From: Lachnospiraceae bacterium
Lineage (GTDB): Bacteria > Bacillota_A > Clostridia > Lachnospirales > Lachnospiraceae
Assembly (NCBI GenBank): GCA_009911175.1
Contig: QXWX01000157.1
Location: forward strand, 1 to 10,201
Direction of reading: 5' to 3'
DNA length: 10,201 nt
Shown here: positions 1-5,988 of the stretch, one piece after another
Numbering within the stretch: position 1 is the first letter of the stretch
Layout: each line of letters starts with the position of its first letter
The notes under the pieces: model-generated
Database searches by the model: none
Told to the model about the DNA's origin: nothing
The model's input: only the letters and a program-made list of their open reading frames with translations
Position numbers and translations under genes: made by a program

Positions 1-93
1 CATAGGCTGCTTTTGTTAAGGATTATAACATAGGACGGAAAAACTCACAATTAGCAATAGTAAATTCCAGCATTTTAGTAAGCGCTTCAAAAG

Positions 94-253
94 ATGAAAG
101 CAGATAACGATAAATATTGATAATGATAATGATACGGTAGATTTTTTCAAGGAGCAGAGTACAGAATCGGGCATACCTTATCAGACACTTATTAATCTTT
201 ATCTGTCAGACTATGCAAAACATAAGAAACGACTGCAGATATCTTGGGAATAA
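94..253 (+). pseudogene. BrnA/CopG-like antitoxin remnant, frameshifted near its start
   Basis: The frame ending at the TAA at 251-253 encodes a small ribbon-helix-helix-type antitoxin. From 101 it reads Q-I-T-I-N-I-D-N-D and continues with key segments TVDFFKEQS, GIPYQTLINLYLSD and a C-terminal QISWE. The 'IPYQTLINLYL..C/YA' core and the final 'SW' are typical of BrnA-family antitoxins, which bind their own promoter and neutralise a BrnT-type toxin. The only nearby ATG (94-96, ATG AAA) lies in another frame. One extra base around 97-100 separates it, and removing that base gives M-K-Q-I-T-I-N-I-D, the expected start. In the actual frame a TGA at 95-97 closes the upstream side. Positions 6-107 hold a 34-codon open stretch in a third frame with no recognisable toxin. 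I infer a decayed antitoxin. A sequencing error or a non-ATG start would be the alternative. Confidence 0.55.
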
Positions 254-358
254 AAGGGCTGGAAAGACGCCAAATATGGAGAATCGTCTACAATGAAGAG
301 TGTTTAAACTGTATTTTTACGGAAAAAATTAATACAAAATCTATAATCATATAATAAG

Positions 359-392
359 AAAAACATTCTTAGCGCTAAAAATGAATGCTTTT
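359..392 (-). terminator. Rho-independent terminator of the polysaccharide operon (pre-IS)
   Basis: Read on the minus strand, AAAAGCATTC (392-383) pairs with GAATGTTTTT (368-359) as a 10-bp stem with one G-U wobble. The 14-nt loop contains the palindrome TTAGCGCTAA. The 3' arm ends in five Ts and runs on into T-rich CTTATTAT. On the plus strand the wobble becomes an A-C mismatch, so the structure fits minus-strand transcription better. It lies about 120 bp beyond the left IS end, where transcripts from the flippase gene would have ended before the IS inserted. It could also act weakly on plus-strand transcripts from the antitoxin remnant. Confidence 0.6.
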
Positions 393-403
393 CTATTTAC
401 ATG

Positions 404-419
404 AAAGGCTGAAGCCTTT
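404..419. repeat. Small 6-bp hairpin (AAAGGC / GCCTTT)
   Basis: This is a perfect 6-bp inverted repeat around a 4-nt loop (TGAA on the plus strand). Neither side is followed by a clear T-run. It lies 11 bp from the operon terminator and could support termination, but it may be incidental. Confidence 0.35.
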
Positions 420-510
420 GCCTTATCTATTTACTTTTGTGCAGCAAATTTCTGATTTAGACAGCAAAATCAAGAACTATTGACTTCAATTTCTTCACTT
501 AATTTTATAA

Positions 511-559
511 CTCAAACTTCGCATTTGAATAAGCACAGATGCACCTTGAAAATTCAATA
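511..559 (+). repeat. Left terminal inverted repeat of the IS
   Basis: There are two conserved blocks. The outer 13 bp is CTCAAACTTCGCA (511-523). The inner 21 bp (539-559) begins ATGCACCTTG and ends TTCAATA. Both match the right end in inverted orientation without mismatch. The 15-bp spacer between them does not match. A further CTGGCA (564-569) is also mirrored at the right end (2044-2049). Confidence 0.85.
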
Positions 560-576
560 AAAACTGGCAATAAAAT

Positions 577-643
577 AGCATGAAACCGTCTGGTTTGGTA
601 TAATTGAGTTGTCAAAAAACAATTAAAACCGGAGGCTCATGCT
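577..643 (+). promoter_or_regulatory. Leader structure that can sequester the transposase ribosome binding site
   Basis: AGCATGA (577-583) is the exact inverse of TCATGCT (637-643), which directly abuts the ATG at 644. Inside this pair, 588-591 can pair with 633-636 (one G-U), GGTTT (592-596) with AAACC (626-630), and AATTG (602-606) with CAATT (620-624). The ribosome binding site GGAGG (631-635) falls in the 3' half. A transcript entering from outside the IS would contain both halves and hide the site. A transcript from the extended -10 promoter (start about 611) lacks the 5' half and stays translatable. IS10 and IS50 are known to use this logic against read-through. A competing small hairpin is AAACC (583-587) with GGTTT (592-596). 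Confidence 0.5.
596..604 (+). promoter_or_regulatory. Extended -10 promoter of the transposase
   Basis: TG-G-TATAAT is a perfect -10 hexamer (599-604) with the extended TGn element. No good -35 is seen 17 bp upstream, which extended -10 promoters tolerate. Transcription would begin near 610-612, leaving a leader of about 33 nt. An alternative promoter is TTGAAA (546-551) with TAAAAT (571-576) at 19-bp spacing, starting near 583. Its -35 lies within the inverted repeat. Confidence 0.5.
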
Positions 644-2017
644 ATGAATAAAAGTATAACACAAGCAAACCAGAATGATAAGCAGATTTCGAAATCTATC
701 AAAAGATTTTTTACAAGATTCCATATTTCTTCTGCATTGAAGGCTTCTAACGCTTATAAGAAAAAAGGATTTCCTGTTGTTGAGGTTTTTCAGTATCTTT
801 TTTTGCTGATTTTTTCTAACAGAAGTATGTACATGAGTCTGATTACCGGAAAAAATTCTCCTGGGTTTGCAAAGGATACTGTGTACCGATTCATGAAGAT
901 GATCCAGATTAACTGGCTTCACTTTACGACTCTGTTAGCTTCACGAATCATCAAGGATGCCATTGTGCCTTTAGATTCACGGGATCGCGCAAATGTATTG
1001 ATCATTGATGATTCCATGTTTGAACGCAATCGCTCTAAGAAAGTAGAACTTCTTGCAAAAGCTTATGATCACGCTAATCACAGATACCGTTTCGGATTTC
1101 GTATGCTTACACTTGGATGGTCAGATGGAAACACATTTCTTCCCGTCAATAGCGTCCTTCTCTCATCTGAAAACAAAAAGAACAGGGTCAACGAAGCTTC
1201 GGAGGTTGATAAACGAACTGTCGGATACAAAAGAAGAATGCTTTCCATGCAAAAAGGAACGCAGGCGATGCTTGAACTCTTAAAAGCCACTAAAAAAGCT
1301 AATATTCCGGCCAAATACGTTCTTTTTGACAGTTGGTTTTCTTCTCCAAGCACGCTCCATGCTGTAAAATCAATCGGCTATGATGTCATTGGCATGGTGA
1401 AAAAGAGTCCCAAAATGTTCTTTCGGTACAATGGTGAAGATATGTCTCTTATTACAATCTATCACCGGAATAAAAAGAGACGTGGTCGTTCCAAATACCT
1501 TCTTTCCGTGGTAGTTGATGTTGTAAAAGATGGAGAAATTATTCCGGCTAAAGTTGTATATGTCCGTAATCGGAATAAGAAAAAGGAATACTTGTGCCTT
1601 ATCTCCACAGATACAACTCTGGATGAAAATGAAATCATCCGTATTTATGGCAAGCGCTGGGATATCGAAGTTTTCTTTAAGGTATGTAAAAGCTACCTGA
1701 ATCTCAGCAAGGAATGTAACTCCTTATCTTACGATGCAATGACCGCCCACACTGCAGTTGTTTTTACACGATATATGATGCTTTCCCTCGAAAGCCGGGA
1801 ATCTAACGACAGTCGTTCACTGGGTGAACTTTTTCTATACTTTTCTGACGAAATGTCTGATATCACATGGATACAGGCATTTCAAATGCTGCTTCAAATG
1901 TTCCGAACCATGCTTAGCGACAACACAGAACTGTCCGAAAATAAAATTGACGAACTGGTTGATACGTTTATGAACACGGTACCTGCTTTACTGAGGACAC
2001 AGCTTCAAGCAGCATAG
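644..2017 (+). CDS. IS4-family DDE transposase
   Basis: This 457-residue protein cuts and rejoins the IS ends by the two-metal DDE mechanism. The first catalytic Asp is in LIIDDS (about residue 122-123), the second in LFDSWFSS (Asp229), and the Glu is Glu342 in RWDIEVFF. Around it lies the IS4 hallmark Y-x2-R-x3-E-x6-K, here Tyr335, Arg338, Glu342 and Lys349. The segment YDHANHRYRFGFRML (141-155) is a further family-type block. The residues between the second Asp and the Glu are basic and beta-rich (about 250-320), as expected for the insertion domain of this family. The start is ATG 644 with GGAGG 8 nt upstream. The frame is intact, so the element may still be mobile. Its base composition is less AT-rich than the surface-polysaccharide genes beside it, consistent with separate origin. 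I could not assign a named IS or subgroup. Confidence 0.92.
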   Translation: MNKSITQANQNDKQISKSIKRFFTRFHISSALKASNAYKKKGFPVVEVFQYLFLLIFSNRSMYMSLITGKNSPGFAKDTVYRFMKMIQINWLHFTTLLASRIIKDAIVPLDSRDRANVLIIDDSMFERNRSKKVELLAKAYDHANHRYRFGFRMLTLGWSDGNTFLPVNSVLLSSENKKNRVNEASEVDKRTVGYKRRMLSMQKGTQAMLELLKATKKANIPAKYVLFDSWFSSPSTLHAVKSIGYDVIGMVKKSPKMFFRYNGEDMSLITIYHRNKKRRGRSKYLLSVVVDVVKDGEIIPAKVVYVRNRNKKKEYLCLISTDTTLDENEIIRIYGKRWDIEVFFKVCKSYLNLSKECNSLSYDAMTAHTAVVFTRYMMLSLESRESNDSRSLGELFLYFSDEMSDITWIQAFQMLLQMFRTMLSDNTELSENKIDELVDTFMNTVPALLRTQLQAA

Positions 2018-2050
2018 CAGAGGAATTAAGATAACTGAATAACTGCCAGG

Positions 2051-2098
2051 TATTGAATTTTCAAGGTGCATAGGTTAAATCTATGTGCGAAGTTTGAG
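2051..2098 (-). repeat. Right terminal inverted repeat of the IS
   Basis: The inner block (2051-2071) and outer block (2086-2098) are exact reverse complements of the left end. The 14-bp spacer differs from the left spacer in sequence and length. It contributes to a small right-end-only hairpin, CATAG (2069-2073) with CTATG (2081-2085). The stop codon now used by the flippase gene (2081-2083) lies inside this repeat. Confidence 0.85.
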
Positions 2099-3373
2099 AT
2101 TATAATTATAAATCCTATAAATAAATATCCCTATAAGTCCAAAGCATACTCCTCCCATTAATACCATATACAATATTGCAGCCCCAATCATTCCATATTT
2201 ATCTACAATCGAACGTGAAAAAAAGTATGCTAAAATTGCCATGGCAGCATAGTTCCACATCAACTTTTTCTGATATCGAATAATTGTAATAACCGCAGTA
2301 AACAATCCAGACAGTCCTAAAAAACCTCCGCCAATCAACAAAATCAACAATTCTGTTTTGTACAATCGTAAATCCGTATTATAAAGACAAGATAATACAG
2401 GTATTCCCCAAAAATAAGCCCCTATGATACACACAATTGTGATAATCACGACAATCCCTGTCTGCATTGTTATTTTCCACACAAATTCTTTTACCTTTTT
2501 TTCATTCCACAGATGAGAAATCTTATATAACATTGGGTTGAAAATAAAATTATTTAACAGACCTATTACAAAAACAGGCATTGCAATGAATCCATAACAC
2601 GCTTGTAATTCATCTGTCAAAACAGCATCAATTGCATATTTAGGTGCGTTTCCAATATAAAATGACAAAAATGACACTACTGCTAAGGGAAAATTCAACT
2701 TTAATAATACACCAATATTACTCCATACTACCTTATTTTTATTAACGTCAAATTCTTCTATCGTCCATTTTGTGAACACGCAAAAAAGCAGTAAACTGCT
2801 AATTGTTGCTACAATCAGAACAATTAATAAATCATGAATAAAAATGAGTCCTGCCCCAAATACAATAATAGTAATCAATATTCGAAGTGTCATTGCTTTC
2901 GATGCAATATCCAGTCTATTATATCTCTGATATAGCCCATGGTATACATCTTCAACAGAATCTATAGCTTTCAACAAGCACATCCATAAAATAGTTTGTG
3001 TTTTTTCCATTGAATAGTCATTGGTAATAGATGTATATGATAGATAACCTAGAGTAACGGCAATCATAACTGAGGTAGTGACAGCTCTGGACATTCTATA
3101 TTCTGAAAATAAAAACTGATTTTTCAAATCAGACACTTGAAAATTTCGCATTCCAAATTTTCCTATTGTCAAGAAGAGATTTGCATTGGCATTTGCAATT
3201 GTAAAAATCCCTGCTTCTTCTAACCCTACGGTCCTTGTCAAAATCATCAACATAAAAACAGATTGGAATGCCATTAGCATACTCCCAATCATATTCCATA
3301 AATATGCATTTTTCTCAATATTTGTATCATAAATTAAAAATTTTTTTATAATATTTTGATTATATTTTTTCAA
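2081..3373 (-). CDS. Wzx-like polysaccharide flippase, 3' end rewritten by the IS
   Basis: This is a 430-residue, very hydrophobic protein with roughly 12 or more membrane helices from about residue 25 to 425. It resembles the MOP/Wzx polysaccharide transporters that flip lipid-linked repeat units across the membrane. The segment KNAYLWNMIGSM (21-32) followed by RTVGLEEAGIFT and GKFGMRNFQV is the usual N-terminal pattern of Clostridia homologues. The start chosen is TTG at 3373-3371, which overlaps the upstream gene by 14 nt. The first in-frame ATG is only at residue 28 and would remove conserved sequence. An upstream AGG lies about 11 nt away, so translational coupling is likely. The last five residues (L-K-L-R-T) and the TAG stop lie within the right IS repeat. 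All membrane helices seem to remain, so function may be preserved. Substrate cannot be read from sequence. Confidence 0.85.
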   Translation of the reverse strand: MKKYNQNIIKKFLIYDTNIEKNAYLWNMIGSMLMAFQSVFMLMILTRTVGLEEAGIFTIANANANLFLTIGKFGMRNFQVSDLKNQFLFSEYRMSRAVTTSVMIAVTLGYLSYTSITNDYSMEKTQTILWMCLLKAIDSVEDVYHGLYQRYNRLDIASKAMTLRILITIIVFGAGLIFIHDLLIVLIVATISSLLLFCVFTKWTIEEFDVNKNKVVWSNIGVLLKLNFPLAVVSFLSFYIGNAPKYAIDAVLTDELQACYGFIAMPVFVIGLLNNFIFNPMLYKISHLWNEKKVKEFVWKITMQTGIVVIITIVCIIGAYFWGIPVLSCLYNTDLRLYKTELLILLIGGGFLGLSGLFTAVITIIRYQKKLMWNYAAMAILAYFFSRSIVDKYGMIGAAILYMVLMGGVCFGLIGIFIYRIYNYNLKLRT

Positions 3374-4514
3374 GACTTACTATACCTGGATACGAAATAT
3401 ATCCACCTCCATAACAAAATAATACAATGTCTGGATACTCTCTTTGTATTATACTTCCTAAACTTTCTTCATTGTATCGCACATCTACAATACTAAGCTC
3501 CTCACAAGCCAATGATAGAAAAGAGCTAACAGGAATACCAAATGAATCTTTGACTACCATTATCTTTCTTGAATTTTTTTGCATATGATTTTCAATTTTT
3601 ACAAATGGATAATCTCCTCCAATATATTTATAATATGCATTTTTATCAAAACCATATTCCCCTAAAATCTGAGTATCATCTAGTATAGCATTATAGAAAC
3701 TACCATTTCTTATAATGTCTTTGTCAGGGACAGTGAACGTAAAATCTGTTTCAAAATTCGGAAATATTAATTCAAAATCATCTAAGCCTGCATAATATTT
3801 TCCAACTCTTCGTCCCTCTGCACCCAAAAAAGCATTTTTATAAACTTCTTTGGAAAAAGAATTTATATCATAATATTCTTCATTAATTTTAAAGTTATAG
3901 TCACTATTTAAAATTTCACATATATTTGCATATACGCTAAATGCTGATTCTGTAATCCAATGATGATCTGTTTTATAAAAATTTTTTTCCCAGCTGTCTG
4001 TATTTTTATTTAATATGTCATAAGAGTCTAAACAAGGAATCTTTCTCAATTTTATTTCTTCTATAAACTGATCAAGTAAACTATTATCATTATTCTGTAT
4101 TCCAATAGGCAACTCTTTTCCTTCTCTGCTTAAAATGCCTCTTGCTTGTATATACAAAACATCTATTCCTTTTTTCTGTAGCTCCATATACGTTTTCTCT
4201 AATTCATCGATTGTTGAAGAAGTATCTCCTATCCAACCAAATGATGCAAGATAATCATTATTCAGTTTAATAATCTGTCCTGACGCATCGTTGATTACAT
4301 GTCTACCAAGGAGCTTCTGGACTTCACCGAATATATTAATAAAAGAATATTTTCCTATTTCTGTTTGACTCATTGCTTCCAGATAGTTAGATTTATTCTC
4401 TTCCTCTACCTGAATTTTATTCTGGTCTTCGTCAATCAAATAAAGACAGGTATTTCCTATTAGCATAACATACAAAAAAGACAGAAAACATATTGTTTGT
4501 ATTATTTTTATCAT
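3360..4514 (-). CDS. AlgJ/AlgX-like SGNH (DHHW) acetyltransferase partner protein
   Basis: With the ATG at 4514 this is 384 residues. It has an N-terminal signal anchor (about 4-27) and a soluble domain outside the membrane. The motif TDHHW (Asp183, His184, His185, Trp186) and the later VVKDSFG (Ser324) match the Asp-His and Ser of the AlgJ/AlgX/DHHW group of SGNH-fold enzymes. These finish O-acetylation of exopolysaccharides such as alginate. The probable triad is Asp183, His185 and Ser324. It follows the MBOAT gene by 28 nt, the same pairing as AlgI with AlgJ. I infer that the MBOAT passes acetyl groups across the membrane and this protein puts them on the polymer. A longer form from ATG 4523 is less likely because the GGAGG would touch that codon. 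The acceptor sugar is unknown. Confidence 0.82.
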   Translation of the reverse strand: MIKIIQTICFLSFLYVMLIGNTCLYLIDEDQNKIQVEEENKSNYLEAMSQTEIGKYSFINIFGEVQKLLGRHVINDASGQIIKLNNDYLASFGWIGDTSSTIDELEKTYMELQKKGIDVLYIQARGILSREGKELPIGIQNNDNSLLDQFIEEIKLRKIPCLDSYDILNKNTDSWEKNFYKTDHHWITESAFSVYANICEILNSDYNFKINEEYYDINSFSKEVYKNAFLGAEGRRVGKYYAGLDDFELIFPNFETDFTFTVPDKDIIRNGSFYNAILDDTQILGEYGFDKNAYYKYIGGDYPFVKIENHMQKNSRKIMVVKDSFGIPVSSFLSLACEELSIVDVRYNEESLGSIIQREYPDIVLFCYGGGYISYPGIVSLEKI

Positions 4515-4523
4515 AAGTATCAT

Positions 4524-4528
4524 CCTCC
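4524..4528 (-). promoter_or_regulatory. Ribosome binding site that decides the start of the SGNH gene
   Basis: On the minus strand GGAGG (4528-4524) directly abuts the ATG at 4523-4521. It is 9 nt from the in-frame ATG at 4514-4512. Only the second spacing suits a ribosome, so the start is placed at 4514. Confidence 0.7.
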
Positions 4529-4542
4529 ACTATCATATATTT

Positions 4543-5955
4543 TTAAAAATTAAAGTAGATAAATGGATTATAAGCACCTTTTACTAAAAAGGAAATCGAA
4601 AACATCAATATGATCGCTAATCCTAAGCACTTCCCAAATTCAAAAAAATATTTCCCTACAGAATATTTTTCCAATGACTCTCTTAATTTTTTTGAAAGTG
4701 GAAATGAAAATATAATGCCAATCAGAAGTATAACAACATTCTCTTTAAAGTATAAGTATGAAATATTATTTACAACAACCGTATTTTTCAGCCCAATCAT
4801 TTTTTGTATATAAATGACGGCATTTCCGATAGAATCCGATCTAAAAATTATCCATCCAACTAAGACAATCAGTATAGTCATAATATATCTAATTCCCTCC
4901 GGAATTTTTTCAATTTGCCTTTTTCCAATTTTTTCTACAGTTAAAAAAACAAAATAGTATATCCCCCAAACAACAAATGTCCAATTTGCGCCATGCCAAA
5001 TTCCAGTTAATAGCCACACAATAAGCAAATTACTTATCAATCTGCCTTTATTAACCCGGCTTCCCCCTAAAGGGATGTATATATAGTCCTTGAACCATGT
5101 TCCTAATGAAATATGCCATCTTCTCCAGAACTCCGTAATACTTTTTGAAATATAGGGATAGTTAAAATTTTCTTTAAAGTGAAATCCAAACATTCTTCCT
5201 AATCCAATGGCCATATCTGAATACCCGGAAAAATCATAATAGATTTGCAGCATATAAGAAAATGCACCTAGCCAGTATAGGGCTACTGATTCCTCTAAGA
5301 TTCCTGAAAAGATCAGGTCTGCTGTTTCTCCTAATACATTAGCAATAAGTACCTTTTTTCCAATTCCTATAATCAGCCTTCCTATTCCATCCGAAAAATC
5401 ATCTATATTCTCTCTTCTTACAGCAATTTCATTTGCAATCGACTTATATCTAATTATTGGTCCCGCAATTAATTGTGGAAAAAACATTAAATATAGGCAT
5501 GCTTGTAATGGTGTTCTTGCAACTTCTGCATCTCCTCTATAGATATCTATAATATATGATAATGCCTGAAATGTAAAAAATGAAATGCCTATAGGGAGTG
5601 CCAACTGTGGCACTGTTATATTTAAATCAAATACTGTATTAACATTTTCTATAATAAATCCAGTATATTTGCATGAAACTAATAGAATACTATTTCCTGC
5701 TAATCCAATGATAAAACAAATATTTTTTCTAATTCCCTCCTTTTCAGATATAAGCTTTGACATAAACCAATTAAACACAGAGGCAAACAGCAAAACATAA
5801 ACAAAGAATGGCTCACCATAAGCATAGAATAAAATGCTTGCTAATAAAAGCCATAAATTCTTAGCCCCTCCTTTTTCTATTTTGCAAATCAAATAATATC
5901 CCATTAGAGCTACAGGCAGAAATAAAAACAAAAAAATTTGACTTGAAAAAACCAT
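4543..5955 (-). CDS. AlgI-like MBOAT O-acyltransferase
   Basis: This is a 470-residue polytopic membrane protein of the MBOAT family (AlgI, PatA and DltB relatives). They move acyl groups, usually acetyl, from the cytoplasm to polymers outside. The N-terminus MVFSSQIFLFLFLP is the classic opening of this family. Other landmarks are FFPQLIAGPI near 158-167, YYDFSGYSDMAIGLG near 239-253, the motif RRWHIS (278-283), and WHGANW (320-325) with the invariant His321. Length is normal for the family. The start chosen is ATG 5955, with GAGG a few nt upstream. The frame extends three codons further to a TTG at 5964, but homologues begin at MVFSS. It lies 33 nt after the GT-C-like gene and 28 nt before its AlgJ-like partner, forming a polysaccharide O-acetylation pair. 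The acyl group and target sugar are not determined. Confidence 0.9.
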   Translation of the reverse strand: MVFSSQIFLFLFLPVALMGYYLICKIEKGGAKNLWLLLASILFYAYGEPFFVYVLLFASVFNWFMSKLISEKEGIRKNICFIIGLAGNSILLVSCKYTGFIIENVNTVFDLNITVPQLALPIGISFFTFQALSYIIDIYRGDAEVARTPLQACLYLMFFPQLIAGPIIRYKSIANEIAVRRENIDDFSDGIGRLIIGIGKKVLIANVLGETADLIFSGILEESVALYWLGAFSYMLQIYYDFSGYSDMAIGLGRMFGFHFKENFNYPYISKSITEFWRRWHISLGTWFKDYIYIPLGGSRVNKGRLISNLLIVWLLTGIWHGANWTFVVWGIYYFVFLTVEKIGKRQIEKIPEGIRYIMTILIVLVGWIIFRSDSIGNAVIYIQKMIGLKNTVVVNNISYLYFKENVVILLIGIIFSFPLSKKLRESLEKYSVGKYFFEFGKCLGLAIILMFSISFLVKGAYNPFIYFNF

Positions 5956-5988
5956 TTTCCTCAACTCTCTTTCAAATAGCAGACCTAA

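Larger units (their letters stand above)
254..510. other. Non-coding stretch between the antitoxin remnant and the IS
   Basis: No credible reading frame is seen on either strand. The stretch contains the minus-strand terminator at 359-392, a small hairpin at 404-419, and AT-rich DNA up to the left end of the insertion sequence. Before the IS arrived this would have been the region just downstream of the flippase gene, which is read from the right on the minus strand. Confidence 0.6.
511..2098 (+). mobile_element. Complete IS4-type insertion sequence, about 1.59 kb
   Basis: The element is bounded by inverted copies of CTCAAACTTCGCA (511-523 and, reversed, 2086-2098), each followed by a second conserved inner block. 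It carries one transposase gene filling most of its length. About 1.6 kb with a single 457-residue DDE transposase is normal for the IS4 family. The target duplication is unclear. A 6-bp TTATAA occurs at 505-510 and again at 2100-2105, offset by one base from the right end, and no 9-12 bp direct repeat is visible. The surroundings are AT-rich, so chance is possible. The element sits at the 3' end of the flippase gene and points towards it, so transposase transcription converges on the operon. No strong terminator was seen between the transposase stop and the right end. Confidence 0.85.

Noticed and set aside
6..107. A 34-codon open stretch that might be a toxin remnant
   Set aside because: It overlaps the antitoxin start region, as a BrnT end might, but the peptide shows no clear BrnT residues and lies at the window edge.
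505..510. TTATAA as a target-site duplication of the IS (with 2100-2105)
   Set aside because: It is not reported as a feature. It is six AT-only bases, offset by one base on the right, shorter than the 9-12 bp usual in the family, and in very AT-rich DNA. It is kept only as a possible site.
623..922. A 99-codon minus-strand frame over the start of the transposase
   Set aside because: It is opposite a well-supported transposase, and its peptide has no recognisable motif.
5956..5964. TTG start giving a three-residue longer MBOAT
   Set aside because: Homologues open with M-V-F-S-S, an ATG at that exact place exists, and the purine-rich stretch is in contact with the TTG.
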